Part shown: piece after piece, positions 27,291 to 38,060 of the stretch
Position numbering within the stretch: the first letter of the stretch is position 1
Layout: every line of letters begins with the position of its first letter
Source: Magnetospirillum sp.
GTDB lineage: Bacteria; Pseudomonadota; Alphaproteobacteria; CACIAM-22H2
NCBI GenBank assembly: GCA_027532905.1
Contig: JAPZUA010000002.1
Coordinates: forward strand, 62,001 to 126,000
DNA length: 64,000 nt
Direction: 5' to 3'
Made by a program: the position numbers and the translations under genes
The notes under the pieces: generated by a model
The model's input: only the letters and a program-made list of their open reading frames with translations
What the model was told of the DNA's origin: nothing
Database searches by the model: none

Positions 27291-28235
27291 ATGGCGTCCG
27301 CATTGCCCGAGATCACCGTCGTCGTTCCCGTCTACAACGAGGAAGACAACCTTCCGCTTCTCTACCGCCGCCTGACGGCCGCCCTCGACGCGATCGGGCG
27401 GCCGTGGGAAATCCTGTTCACCGACGACGGCAGCCGCGACCGCTCGGTCGAGATCCTGAAATCCTTCCACGCCGAGCGCCCTAAAGAAGTGCGCGTGATC
27501 GAGTTCGAGCGCAATGCGGGCCAGCACATGGCGATTATGGCGGCGTTCGAGCGTGCGCGCGGGCGCATCGTCGTCACGATCGACGCCGATTTGCAGAACC
27601 CGCCCGAAGAAATCGCCAATCTCGTCGCCGCGATGGACCGCGGCCACGACGTGGTCGGCTCGATCCGCAAGGACCGCCAGGATGTGGGATGGCGAGTTTG
27701 GGCGTCGCGCGCCATGAACATCGTGCGCGAGCGCATCACCGGCATCAAAATGACCGACCAGGGCTGCATGCTGCGCGCCTACCGCGCCGACGTGGTGCAG
27801 CAGATCGTCGCGACCGGCGAGCAGACCACCTTCATACCCGCACTCGCGCAGTTCTTCGCGGCCAACCCGACCGAGATCGTGGTCGCGCATGCGCCGCGCG
27901 CGGCCGGCGAAAGCAAATACAATCTCTACCGCCTCGTGCGCCTCAATTTCGATCTGATGACCGGCTTCTCGGTCGTTCCGCTGCAGATTTTCACCATTGT
28001 CGGCATGCTGGTCAGCTTCTTCTCGCTGCTGCTGGTGGCCTATCTTGCCCTGCGCCGCATCGTGATCGGCCCGGAAGTGGACGGGCTCTTCACGCTGTTC
28101 GGCATCCTCTATTTCCTCGTGGGCGTGCTGATCACGGGGCTGGGACTCGTCGGCGAATATGTGGGGCGCATTTACCAGGAAGTGCGCAAGCGCCCGCGCT
28201 TCCGCGTGCGCGCCGTCCACGAATCGCTCGACTGA
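27291..28235 (+). CDS. arnC: ArnC-like undecaprenyl-phosphate Ara4FN glycosyltransferase
   Basis: A protein of 314 residues. The N-terminal GT-A domain of family GT2 shows VVVPVYNEEDNLPLLYRRL, FTDDGSRDRS and TIDADLQNPPEE (the DxD-type metal site), and two C-terminal membrane helices follow (residues about 230-290). It attaches the formylated amino-arabinose to undecaprenyl phosphate on the cytoplasmic face. ATG 27291 starts 4 bp after the arnE stop; a GTG at 27279 overlapping arnE is an alternative. Confidence 0.88.
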   Translation: MASALPEITVVVPVYNEEDNLPLLYRRLTAALDAIGRPWEILFTDDGSRDRSVEILKSFHAERPKEVRVIEFERNAGQHMAIMAAFERARGRIVVTIDADLQNPPEEIANLVAAMDRGHDVVGSIRKDRQDVGWRVWASRAMNIVRERITGIKMTDQGCMLRAYRADVVQQIVATGEQTTFIPALAQFFAANPTEIVVAHAPRAAGESKYNLYRLVRLNFDLMTGFSVVPLQIFTIVGMLVSFFSLLLVAYLALRRIVIGPEVDGLFTLFGILYFLVGVLITGLGLVGEYVGRIYQEVRKRPRFRVRAVHESLD

Positions 28236-28252
28236 GCGCAAGGCCGTCCCGC

Positions 28253-29155
28253 ATGCCCGGCATCGTCCTTTTCGGCTATTCCGACGTCGGTTACGAATGC
28301 CTCGATCTGCTCGTGGGCCAGGGCCGCGATGTGCGCCTTGTGGTCACGCACGAAGACTCCCCAACCGAAGCCAAATGGTTCCGTTCGGTCGCCGAGCGCG
28401 CGCGCGCGGCCGGCATTGAAACCACGACGGCCGAGATCAAGGACGATCCGACAATCGAGGCGCGCATTGCAGCCCTGGCACCGGATCTGATCCTGTCCTG
28501 CTACTATCGCCGCATGATCCCGGCGCGCATTCTCGATCACGCGCGGTTGGGGGCTTTCAACATGCACGGCTCGCTGCTGCCCAAATATCGCGGCCGTGCG
28601 CCCGTGAATTGGGCGATCCTGCACGGCGAAACCCAAGTCGGCGCCACGCTGCACCGCATGGTCAAGCGTGCCGATGCGGGCGACATCGTCGATGCCGAAG
28701 CAGTAAAGGTGGCGCCCGAGGAAACCGCCTTCGAGGCGATGGGCAAGGTCGTGGGTGCCGCGCGCCGCATTCTGGAACGGCAGATCGACGCCTTGCTGGC
28801 CGGCAGGGCTCCGCAAACGCCGCAGGACGAGGCGCAAGCCACCTATTTCGGCGGCCGCACGCCCGAGGACGGGCGCATCGACTGGACATGGCCGGCTTCC
28901 CGCATCGTCAATCTCGTGCGCGCCGTGGCCGCCCCCTTTCCTGGGGCCTTCAGCGACGGGACCGGCGGGCGCTTGTTCGTGTGGCGTGCGCGAAAAGCAT
29001 CGGGCGCAGGCGTTCCTGGTACGGTTTTGACGACGGCACCGCTCGTTGTGGCCTGCGGCGATGGGGCGATCGAAATCCTCGAAGCGAGCCTCGGTGCGGG
29101 GGCCACGGTTCCAGGGGCCGCACAGGGGCTAGCCGTGGGCGCCCGGATCGGCTAG
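28253..29155 (+). CDS. arnA: UDP-Ara4N formyltransferase (N-terminal half of ArnA as a separate protein)
   Basis: A protein of 300 residues of the Fmt/ArnA formyltransferase fold: FGYSDVGYECLDLL at the start, then HGSLLPKYRGRAPVNWAIL containing the HxSLLPxxxG catalytic motif, with the Asn in AFNMHGS. It transfers a formyl group from N10-formyl-tetrahydrofolate to UDP-amino-arabinose. In Escherichia coli this domain is fused to the decarboxylase; here it has its own stop, and the next gene begins 34 bp later with its own GGGGAG ribosome site. Confidence 0.88.
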   Translation: MPGIVLFGYSDVGYECLDLLVGQGRDVRLVVTHEDSPTEAKWFRSVAERARAAGIETTTAEIKDDPTIEARIAALAPDLILSCYYRRMIPARILDHARLGAFNMHGSLLPKYRGRAPVNWAILHGETQVGATLHRMVKRADAGDIVDAEAVKVAPEETAFEAMGKVVGAARRILERQIDALLAGRAPQTPQDEAQATYFGGRTPEDGRIDWTWPASRIVNLVRAVAAPFPGAFSDGTGGRLFVWRARKASGAGVPGTVLTTAPLVVACGDGAIEILEASLGAGATVPGAAQGLAVGARIG

Positions 29156-29189
29156 AAGGCGCCATCGTTTTTGCGGGGAGCAAATTGGC

Positions 29190-30248
29190 GTGAGCCTTAA
29201 AATTCTCATTCTGGGCGTCAACGGATTCGTCGGTTCGAACCTGTCCGAGCGCATTCTGAAGACCACCGACTGGTCGGTCTACGGCATGGATATTCGCCAG
29301 GACAAGATCGAAGACCTGATCGGCAATCCGCGCTTCCACTTCGTCGAAGGCGACATCACGATTAACCGCGAATGGGTCGAGTACCACGTCAAGAAGTGCG
29401 ACGTGATCCTTCCGCTCGTCGCGATCGCTACGCCGGCGACCTACGTGCAGCATCCGCTCAAGGTCTTCGAACTCGATTTCGAAGCCAATCTCGCGATCGT
29501 GCGCGATTGCGTGAAGTACGACAAGCGCGTGCTGTTCCCGTCCACCTCCGAAGTCTACGGCATGTCGACCGACACGCCGTTCGACGAGGAGACGTCGAAT
29601 TTTGTGCTCGGCCCCATCCACAAGCAGCGCTGGATCTATTCGTGCTCCAAGCAGCTCCTTGACCGCGTGATCTACGCCTACGGTGCGAAGGGCGAGCTGC
29701 GCTACACGCTGTTCCGCCCGTTCAACTGGATCGGCCCCAAGCTCGACAATATCTGGGCCGCCAAAGAAGGCTCGTCGCGCGTGCTGACCCAATTCGTGGG
29801 CAACATCGTGCGCGGCGAAAACATCAGCCTCGTGGCCGGCGGGGCGCAGCGCCGCTGCTTCCTCTATATCGACGATGCGCTGGACGCGATGGTGCGCATC
29901 ATCGCCAACAAGGACGGCTGTGCGGACGGGCGTATCTTCAATATCGGCGATCCGCGCAACGACTATTCGATGCGTGCGTTGGCCGAAACGCTGCTCGACG
30001 TGATCCAGCAGTACGACGGTTATGCCGACGTGAAGTCGCGCATCAAGCTCGTCGACGTCGATCCCGACGGCTACTACGGCAAGGGCTACGAAGACATCCA
30101 GGTGCGCGTGCCGTCGATCGAAAACGCCGCCAAGTATCTGGGCTGGACGCCGACCACGGATCTGCGCACGGCCCTCAAACTCACGCTCGACTACTATCTG
30201 CTGGCGGGCCGCAAAGACACGGGCGATCTGACCGGCACGCCGGTGTGA
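29190..30248 (+). CDS. UDP-glucuronate C4-oxidase/decarboxylase (C-terminal half of ArnA as a separate protein)
   Basis: A protein of 352 residues, an extended SDR. ILGVNGFVGSNLSERIL is the NAD-binding GxxGxxG, PSTSEVYGM precedes the active site and IYSCSKQLLDRVIYAYG gives the YxxxK pair (Y, K of IYSCSK). It oxidises UDP-glucuronate at C4 and decarboxylates it to UDP-4-keto-pentose, the first step of the Ara4N pathway. The start is GTG 29190. The next expected enzyme, the ArnB aminotransferase, is not in this operon. Confidence 0.9.
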   Translation: MSLKILILGVNGFVGSNLSERILKTTDWSVYGMDIRQDKIEDLIGNPRFHFVEGDITINREWVEYHVKKCDVILPLVAIATPATYVQHPLKVFELDFEANLAIVRDCVKYDKRVLFPSTSEVYGMSTDTPFDEETSNFVLGPIHKQRWIYSCSKQLLDRVIYAYGAKGELRYTLFRPFNWIGPKLDNIWAAKEGSSRVLTQFVGNIVRGENISLVAGGAQRRCFLYIDDALDAMVRIIANKDGCADGRIFNIGDPRNDYSMRALAETLLDVIQQYDGYADVKSRIKLVDVDPDGYYGKGYEDIQVRVPSIENAAKYLGWTPTTDLRTALKLTLDYYLLAGRKDTGDLTGTPV

Positions 30249-31162
30249 CGGCCGCGATGGCGGAATCGCCGCGGCTTGCGATCAAGATCGATGTCGATAC
30301 CGATCGCGGGACCCGCGAAGGGATCGCGCCGCTCGCCCGCATTCTCGACCGCCATCGCATTCGCGGCACGTTTCTTTATTCGATGGGCCCCGACAATACC
30401 GGGCGCGCCATTCGCCGCGTGTTCCGGCCCGGTTTTTTCAGCAAGGTCAGCCGCACTTCGGTCGTCAAGATCTACGGGCTGCGCACGCTGATGAACGGCG
30501 TGCTGCTGCCGGGACCGGACATCGCCAAGCGCAATGCCGCAACCATGCGCGCGGTCGCGGCCGGGCACGAGGCGGGCATCCATTGCTGGGACCATGTGCG
30601 CTGGCAAGACGGGCTTGCGCGCATGGACTTGGCCGACGTGCGCGCCGAGTTCGCAAAGGCGCAGGATGCTTTCCAAACTGTGTTCGGTAAACCGGCGCGT
30701 ACGGCGGGTGCGGCGGGCTGGCAGGCCGACGAAAAGAGCCTGGCGGTGTACGACGAAGCCGGGCTCGATTACGGCTCGGACGCGCGCGGCACGTCGGCCT
30801 TTGTGCCGGTCGTCGGCAGCCATGTTTTCGCCACGCCGCAGATCCCGACGACCCTGCCCACGCTCGACGAGCTGATTGGCCGGCCCGAATATCCGCTCGA
30901 CCGGCTCGTCGATTTCTATCTCGACAGCTTGGTGCCGGGTGCGCTCAACGCCTTCACAGGCCATGCCGAGCTCGAGGGCATGCAATATCTCGACTGGTTT
31001 GCGGCCTTTCTGGCGGCGGCAGAAAAACGTGGTGTCGTCTTCGTCAATCTCGCCGACGAGGCCGCAATTTTTGCCGACAAAATGCCGCGGCGCGCGCAGT
31101 TTTTGCAGGGGTCCATCGACGGGCGGAGCGGCACCCTGGCGCTGCAGGGGCCATTCGTCTAG
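30245..31162 (+). CDS. arnD: ArnD-like deformylase (polysaccharide deacetylase fold)
   Basis: A protein of 305 residues. AIKIDVDTDRGTREG carries the metal-binding Asp pair of the NodB fold, and HEAGIHCWDHVRWQD the histidine motif. It removes the formyl group from undecaprenyl-phosphate-Ara4FN, committing it to export. GTG 30245 overlaps the preceding stop as GTGA, so it is translationally coupled. It is the last recognisable arn gene. Confidence 0.88.
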   Translation: MTAAMAESPRLAIKIDVDTDRGTREGIAPLARILDRHRIRGTFLYSMGPDNTGRAIRRVFRPGFFSKVSRTSVVKIYGLRTLMNGVLLPGPDIAKRNAATMRAVAAGHEAGIHCWDHVRWQDGLARMDLADVRAEFAKAQDAFQTVFGKPARTAGAAGWQADEKSLAVYDEAGLDYGSDARGTSAFVPVVGSHVFATPQIPTTLPTLDELIGRPEYPLDRLVDFYLDSLVPGALNAFTGHAELEGMQYLDWFAAFLAAAEKRGVVFVNLADEAAIFADKMPRRAQFLQGSIDGRSGTLALQGPFV

Positions 31163-31192
31163 CATCCGGCGAATCTTGCAAGAGGCTGCTCC

Positions 31193-31729
31193 TTGATTTT
31201 CCGTTGTTTTCTGGCGATCGCGATTCTGCTGCTGCTGCCGACCGTGCTCTTCGCGCAGACGCCGAAGCCTGGGACACGTGTGTCCTTTCAGTCGGGTACG
31301 TCGACCGTGATCGAAGGCTACGAGGGCGGCCTCACGAAAACCTCGAACGGCGACGTGTGGCTCGGCTTCATCGATCGTCCTTCGAACGCCGAATTGACCA
31401 AGGGCAATCTGGACAATTTCGAGTTCCGCACCGGCAACACGTTGAATTTCGAATATGCGCGGCGCCAGGGCAACCGCACGCCAAGCTACATTACGGTCGA
31501 TCTGCGCGTGCTGCGTGCGGAATCGATGACCGTGCGCGGTGTGGCGCACGACGTCGTTGTCGTCGAAGCCACGGTCTCGTCGACCCGCCCAGTCTGGAGC
31601 TACCGCATGCAAGCCTGGGTCGATCCTAAATTGCGCTATATGCTGCGACGGGAAATTCTCGGCATGTCGGATACCACGCCCAACGTGCCTTCGGCCTTGC
31701 GCGCCAACAACATCCTTCCCCCGCCCTAA
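31193..31729 (+). CDS. Exported protein of unknown function
   Basis: A protein of 178 residues starting at TTG 31193, with AGAGG 8 nt upstream. The N terminus (MIFRCFLAIAILLLLPTVLF, then AQT) is a signal peptide. The mature part is rich in beta pattern and polar residues, with VSFQSGTSTVIEGYEGGLT and a C-terminal WSYRMQAWVDPKLRYMLRRE segment that recalls periplasmic barrel-like domains. I do not recognise the family. It follows arnD by 30 bp and could be the tail of that operon, hence possibly an envelope protein. Confidence 0.65.
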   Translation: MIFRCFLAIAILLLLPTVLFAQTPKPGTRVSFQSGTSTVIEGYEGGLTKTSNGDVWLGFIDRPSNAELTKGNLDNFEFRTGNTLNFEYARRQGNRTPSYITVDLRVLRAESMTVRGVAHDVVVVEATVSSTRPVWSYRMQAWVDPKLRYMLRREILGMSDTTPNVPSALRANNILPPP

Positions 31730-31820
31730 CGGCGGCTCCGTCCTTCCGGCGGCTGCGTGCGGCTCTTCCGCTTGGCGGTCGATTCCGGCATATTCCTTTT
31801 TTAGTCGGAGACGCCAGACC

Positions 31821-33117
<1,297 letters not shown>

Positions 33118-33125
<8 letters not shown>

Positions 33126-34353
33126 TGCCATGTCGGCGGCGCCGCATTTTGCGGGCCCCACCAAAGCCGTGCGCGTGCTGCGCGACCCGGCGACGATCCG
33201 CGCGCGCGCGGGCGAGGTGTTCGATGCCGCATGTGCGGGGCGCACCGCGCATTTCTCAGTCGATCTCGGCAAGCTCGAACTTGCCGCTGAGCGCACGGTT
33301 GCGGCGATCCGTGCCGACTACCCCGCGCTCGACATTCCGTACCATTCGCGCTGGCGGCATTTCGATGCGGGCGGGGTGGATCGCTGGGCGCGCTTGGCCG
33401 CCCAATTGCCGGACGACAAGCTCGAGCGCGCGCGCGTCGGCGTAGATCTTGCCGTCGCGAGCGTGCTGCTCGATGCCGGGGCCGGCCCCGAATGGCGCTA
33501 TCGCACGCCGGACGGCGTCTATGCGCGCTCGGAAGGGCTTGCGGTTGCGAGCGTGGATCTGTTTGCGTCCGGCGTGTTCTCGGCCGATCCCAAAGCGCCA
33601 TTGCGCGCCGATGCGGCCGCCTTACAGCGTTTCGATGCGCAGGCGCTTGCGCAAGGGTTCCAAGTATCGGCGGAAAATCCGCTGGTCGGGCTCGAGGGGC
33701 GGGCAGGGCTTTTGCGCAATCTTGGCACGGCCATCGCCGCACGCCCCGATCTGTTCGGGCCGGTTCCGCGTGTCGGCAATCTCGTCGATCGGCTGTTGTT
33801 CGATGCCAAAGACGGCACCTTGCCGGCCGCACGCATTCTGGCCTTGCTGCTCGACGGGTTCGCCGATGCGTGGCCGGCACGACGCGTGGTCGACGGCGTG
33901 AATATCGGCGATGTGGGAGCCCATCCGGCCGCGACCGACGGGCTTGTGCCGTTCCACAAGCTCAGCCAGTGGCTCGCCTATTCGCTGCTCGAACCGTTCG
34001 AAGCGCTCGGCTTGCGCATCGTCGATCTCGATGCCCTGACGGGCCTGCCCGAGTATCGCAATGGCGGCTTATTTCTCGATACGGGCGTGCTTGCGCTGAA
34101 GGATCCCACGGCCGCCGCGCGCACGCACGACGCCACGAGCGAACTTGTCGTCGAATGGCGTGCCCTCACGGTCGTGCTGCTTGATCGTATTGCCGATCTG
34201 GTGCGCGGCAAACTCGGGCTTGAAGCCGCCGATTTTCCGTTGGCAAAGGTTCTGCAAGGCGGCACATGGACCGCCGGGCGGCGCATTGCCGCCGAACTGC
34301 GCGAAGGCGGGCCGCCGCCGCTTGCCGTCGCCAGCGACGGCACGATTTTCTGA
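33118..34353 (+). CDS. URC4/Urg3-like protein (DUF1688)
   Basis: A protein of 411 residues of the DUF1688 family, recognised by [20 protein letters not shown], then [19 protein letters not shown], and a C-terminal [20 protein letters not shown] with [19 protein letters not shown]. In yeasts the homologue (URC4, urg3) is needed for uracil catabolism, and its reaction is not established. No metal or nucleotide motif is obvious. It starts inside the end of URC1 (8-nt overlap), and upp follows after 20 bp, the three-gene core of the pathway. A second in-frame ATG at 33130 is also possible. Confidence 0.87.
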
Positions 34354-34373
34354 CCAAACTGGGAGCATACGTC

Positions 34374-35006
34374 ATGTCGGGCAGTCTGCACGTCGTCGGC
34401 CATCCGCTGATCCAGCACAAGCTTACGCATATGCGCCGCAAGGAAACCGAGACGCGCGATTTCCGCCGCCTCGTGCGCGAGATCGCGATGCTGCTCGCCT
34501 ACGAGGTCACGCGCGATCGGCCCTTGACGATGGTCGAGATCGAAACGCCGGTGCAGAAGATGCGCGCCCCGACGCTGGCCGGCAAACCGATCTGCCTCGT
34601 GTCGGTCCTGCGGGCCGGCAACGGCATTCTCGACGGCATGCTCGAAATCCTGCCCTCGGCCGCCGTCGGCCATATCGGCCTCTATCGCGATCCCGAGACG
34701 CTCGCGGCCGTCGAGTATTACTGCAAACTGCCCGAAGATGTGGCAACGCGCGACGTGTTGATCCTCGATCCGATGCTTGCGACCGGCCATTCGGCCGTGG
34801 CGGCTGTCTCCCGCGTCAAGCAGTCGGGCGCTTCCTCGATCAAATACGTTTGTATTCTGGCCGCCCCCGAGGGGGTCAAGGAAATGCACGCCAACCATCC
34901 CGACGTGCCGATTTTCACGGCGGCGCAAGACAGCCACCTCAACGACCACGGCTACATCGTGCCGGGCCTGGGCGACGCGGGCGATCGGCTGTTCGGCACC
35001 AAATAG
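34374..35006 (+). CDS. upp: Uracil phosphoribosyltransferase (URC6-type)
   Basis: A protein of 210 residues. [21 protein letters not shown] at the N terminus, [12 protein letters not shown] and the PRPP loop [15 protein letters not shown] are diagnostic, as is the C-terminal [11 protein letters not shown] uracil-binding end. It makes UMP from uracil and PRPP. In salvage this feeds nucleotides; in the URC pathway ribosylated uracil is the substrate for ring opening, and its place after URC1 and URC4 favours that role. GGGAG lies 9 nt before ATG 34374. Confidence 0.92.
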   Translation: MSGSLHVVGHPLIQHKLTHMRRKETETRDFRRLVREIAMLLAYEVTRDRPLTMVEIETPVQKMRAPTLAGKPICLVSVLRAGNGILDGMLEILPSAAVGHIGLYRDPETLAAVEYYCKLPEDVATRDVLILDPMLATGHSAVAAVSRVKQSGASSIKYVCILAAPEGVKEMHANHPDVPIFTAAQDSHLNDHGYIVPGLGDAGDRLFGTK

Positions 35007-35069
35007 GCATGCCGATTGCTAATCCCCCGGCGACCGACTAGCCTTTGCTGGTCAAACGGGGGGTATCCA

Positions 35070-35909
35070 ATGAAAACCATGCGTCTTTTTGCCGTCGCCT
35101 GCGCGCTCGGCATGTCCGTTGCCGCACCGGCTTCGGCACAAAAATTGGTGACAGGGCTCGACGGCACGTTCGCGCCGCATGCGATGCCCAAATTGGGCGG
35201 CGGCGTCGAAGGCTTCAATGTCGACATGGCCAACGAAATCGGCCGTCGCTTGGGCCAGCCGATCGAAATTGTGGCCCAGGAATTCTCGGGCCTGGTGCCG
35301 GGTCTCCTGTCCAAGCGCTTCGACTTTCTCGCCGCACCCACGACCGTGACCGAGGAGCGCGCGCGCGCGCTGCTGTTCACCGAAGGCTATCTCAACACCG
35401 ACTTCCAGTTCGTCGCGCGCCGCAACAAGCCCGAGATCAAGGAACTCGACGCCTTGCGCGGCCTCAAAGTGTCGGTCAATCGCGGCTCGGCCTACGAGAG
35501 CTGGGCGTCCGCCAACAGCCAGCGCTACGGCTTCACCTACGACGTCTACGGCTCGAACCCCGAGGCGGTGCAGGCCGTTCTCGCCGGCCGTGCGGACGCG
35601 AACCTTACGGGCAACACGGTCGCGGCCTGGGCCGTCAAGCAGAACGCAAGCCAGCTGCGCTTGGGCGCCAAGATCTCGACCGGGCTCGTGTGGGCCATTC
35701 CGTTCCGGCCCGACGACAAGGCCGGGCGCGACCGCATCTCGATGGTCGTCAAATGCATGAAGCAGGACGGCACCTTCTCGCGCCTCCACAAAAAATGGTT
35801 CGGCTACGATCCCGCCCCCGACTCGGTCACGGTCAATATCGCGGCCGGCCATGGCGTGGCCAACATGCCGGGCTACGATCCCACGCCGATCGCCCTCGTC
35901 TGCCGCTAA
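35070..35909 (+). CDS. ABC transporter substrate-binding protein, polar amino acid type
   Basis: A protein of 279 residues with a Sec signal peptide (MRLFAVACALGMSVAAPASA) and an SBP_bac_3 domain: GGVEGFNVDMANEIGRRLG, then DALRGLKVSVNRGSAYESW, typical of the His/Gln-binding family. It starts the transporter of a four-gene set and lies 63 bp after upp. The family binds amino acids, opines or related polar compounds; here hydantoins, N-carbamoyl amino acids or a pyrimidine breakdown product are candidates from context only. ACGGGGGG lies upstream of ATG 35070. Confidence 0.88.
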   Translation: MKTMRLFAVACALGMSVAAPASAQKLVTGLDGTFAPHAMPKLGGGVEGFNVDMANEIGRRLGQPIEIVAQEFSGLVPGLLSKRFDFLAAPTTVTEERARALLFTEGYLNTDFQFVARRNKPEIKELDALRGLKVSVNRGSAYESWASANSQRYGFTYDVYGSNPEAVQAVLAGRADANLTGNTVAAWAVKQNASQLRLGAKISTGLVWAIPFRPDDKAGRDRISMVVKCMKQDGTFSRLHKKWFGYDPAPDSVTVNIAAGHGVANMPGYDPTPIALVCR

Positions 35910-35913
35910 AAGG

Positions 35914-36681
35914 GTGAATTCCGCCGAAGCAGTCCCACCGGCTCCGATCCTGGAGCTGGTGGCGCTGCACAAGAATTTCGGACCTCTCAAGGTTCTCGAC
36001 GGCATCGACCTTGCCGTGCGCCCGCGCGAGCTCGTTTTCGTGATCGGGCCGTCGGGTTCGGGCAAAAGCACGCTGCTGCGCTGCTGCAACCGTCTCGAAG
36101 AACCGGACTCAGGTGCGGTGATCGTGGACGGGGCCGATATCATGCGCCCTGGCATCGATCTCAATGCCGTGCGCCAGAAGATCGGCATGGTCTTCCAGTC
36201 GTTCAATCTCTATCCGCATATGACGGCACTGGGCAACGTGACGCTCGCCTTGCGCAAGGTGCAGGGCCTTGACCGCGAAGCGGCCGAGGCCCGCGGGCGT
36301 GCAGCCTTGGCGCAAGTCGGCCTTGCCGACAAAGAGGCCTCGTACCCCAACGCGCTGTCGGGCGGCCAGCAGCAGCGCGTGGGCATTGCGCGCGCGTTGG
36401 CACTCGGCCCCAAGATCGTGCTGTTCGACGAGCCGACCTCGGCCCTCGATCCCGAGCTTGTCGGCTCGGTATTGGCCGTGATGCGCGAACTCAAAGCCGC
36501 CGGCATGACGATGGTCGTGGTCAGCCACGAGCTTGCGTTCGCGCGCGCGGCCGCCGACCGTGTTGTGTTCATGGAAGGCGGGCGCATCGTCGAGCAGGGA
36601 CCGCCGGAAGCGATCTTCGGCAATCCGCGCGAGGCGCGCACGCAGGCTTTTGTGTCGCGTCTGTCCCAAGGCCACGGCTAG
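35914..36681 (+). CDS. Polar amino acid ABC transporter ATPase
   Basis: A protein of 255 residues with Walker A GPSGSGKST, Q-loop MVFQSFNLYPHMTAL, signature LSGGQQQR, Walker B IVLFDEPTSALDPE and switch His (VVSHELAFA), the GlnQ/HisP pattern. GTG 35914 is 4 bp after the binding-protein stop, with AAAGG almost abutting it, so translation is probably coupled. It energises the two following permeases. Confidence 0.93.
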   Translation: MNSAEAVPPAPILELVALHKNFGPLKVLDGIDLAVRPRELVFVIGPSGSGKSTLLRCCNRLEEPDSGAVIVDGADIMRPGIDLNAVRQKIGMVFQSFNLYPHMTALGNVTLALRKVQGLDREAAEARGRAALAQVGLADKEASYPNALSGGQQQRVGIARALALGPKIVLFDEPTSALDPELVGSVLAVMRELKAAGMTMVVVSHELAFARAAADRVVFMEGGRIVEQGPPEAIFGNPREARTQAFVSRLSQGHG

Positions 36682-36684
36682 ACG

Positions 36685-37368
36685 ATGGACAACGGGCTCG
36701 AGCGCCTGGTCTTCGCGTTTTTCAATGCCGAGATCGCGGCCGAATGGGCGCCCAAGATCCTCGAAGGCGTGTGGGTCACGATCCTCGTGTCGCTGGCGGT
36801 CGTGGCGACGGGCCTGGCCTTGGGTCTCGCCCTTGCGGCCTTGCGCGCCTACCGTTTTCGCGCGGTCAACGTCGCGATCGTGGCCTTCGTCGATATCCTG
36901 CGCGCTTTGCCGCCGCTCGTCGTCATCATCATTCTGTTCTTCGCGTTTCCGTATCTCGATCTGCCGATGAGCGCTTTCACGGCGACCTGGCTGTCGCTGT
37001 CCTTGGTGCTCGCCGCCTTCGCCGAGGAGATCTGGTGGGCGGGCATTTTGGCCGTGCCGCGCGGCCAGTGGGAGGCCGCCCGCTCGACCGGTCTCGGCTT
37101 CGGCGCCACGCTCGGATACGTCGTGCTGCCGCAGGCCGTGCGCATGACCGTACCCCCGCTCGTCAATCGTGTGATTGCGGTCACGAAGGGCACCGCCTTG
37201 GGCTCGGTCGTGGCCCTGTCGGAAATCGTGAGCCAGGCAAGCTCGGCCGCAAGCCTTGCCGGCAACCCCACGCCGCTCACGCTCGGGGCTGCTGCGTATC
37301 TTGCGATCTTCGTGCCCGTGGTAATCCTCGGGCGCTGGCTCGAAACGCGTTTTGCGTGGAAGCGCTAA
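36685..37368 (+). CDS. Polar amino acid ABC transporter permease 1
   Basis: A protein of 227 residues with five hydrophobic segments of the HisM/GlnP type. The EAA loop reads AVPRGQWEAARSTGLGFGAT, and VDILRALPPLVVIIILFF is the family's conserved second-helix region. It starts 3 bp after the ATPase stop. Together with the next gene it would form a heterodimeric channel. Confidence 0.92.
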   Translation: MDNGLERLVFAFFNAEIAAEWAPKILEGVWVTILVSLAVVATGLALGLALAALRAYRFRAVNVAIVAFVDILRALPPLVVIIILFFAFPYLDLPMSAFTATWLSLSLVLAAFAEEIWWAGILAVPRGQWEAARSTGLGFGATLGYVVLPQAVRMTVPPLVNRVIAVTKGTALGSVVALSEIVSQASSAASLAGNPTPLTLGAAAYLAIFVPVVILGRWLETRFAWKR

Positions 37369-37373
37369 CGGCC

Positions 37374-38045
37374 ATGGCGGAAATTCTCGACACGTTTTTC
37401 AATATCGAAATCCTGCTGCGGGTGCTGCCCTTCATGCTCGAAGGGCTCGGCATGACGCTACTTTTGTGCGCGATCACCGTGCCGATTGGCCTTGCGGGCG
37501 GGCTTGCCGTCGCCTGGGTGTGGAGCCTCAAGAAGCGTTACGTGAACTGGGCGCTCGTCGTCTATGTCGATTTCTTCCGCGCCTTTCCGCCCCTGGTGTT
37601 GCTGATCTTCGTCTATTTCGGCCTGCCGTTCGTCGGCATCGATCTGTCGCCCTTTGCGGCCGTGGCGATCGCGTTCCTGCTCAACGCGTCGAGCTACTAT
37701 GGCGAGATTTTCAGGGCCGGGATCGAGAGCGTGCCGCATGGCCAGTGGGAGGCGGCACGCGCAAGCGGCCTCTCGCGCTTCCAAACGATGCTCTACGTGG
37801 TGCTGCCGCAGGCCACGCGCAACGTGCTGCCCGATCTCATTGGCAACACGCTCGAGGTCGTGAAGCTCACGACCATCGCCTCGGTCGTGGCCTTGGGCGA
37901 GTTGCTGCATGCCGCACGCCTTGCTCAATCGCTCGTCTACAATCCCACGCCCATCGTCGCAGCCGCGTTGATCTATCTGGCGCTGCTGTGGCCGGCCGTG
38001 CGACTCTTGCGGCATTTCGAACACCGCCATCTCGTCGCCCGCTGA
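37374..38045 (+). CDS. Polar amino acid ABC transporter permease 2
   Basis: A protein of 223 residues and clear paralogue of the upstream permease. The EAA loop is SVPHGQWEAARASGLSRFQT, and VDFFRAFPPLVLLIFVYFGL matches the same helix. It starts 5 bp after permease 1 and 15 bp before the racemase gene, so the transporter and racemase are probably one transcript. Confidence 0.92.
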   Translation: MAEILDTFFNIEILLRVLPFMLEGLGMTLLLCAITVPIGLAGGLAVAWVWSLKKRYVNWALVVYVDFFRAFPPLVLLIFVYFGLPFVGIDLSPFAAVAIAFLLNASSYYGEIFRAGIESVPHGQWEAARASGLSRFQTMLYVVLPQATRNVLPDLIGNTLEVVKLTTIASVVALGELLHAARLAQSLVYNPTPIVAAALIYLALLWPAVRLLRHFEHRHLVAR

Positions 38046-38060
38046 ATCGGAGCACCTTCG

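Noticed and set aside
28253-30248. A frameshifted single arnA gene.
   Set aside because: The two halves are separated by 34 bp, each has a proper stop or start, and the second has its own GGGGAG site before GTG 29190. They are two genes and not one broken gene.
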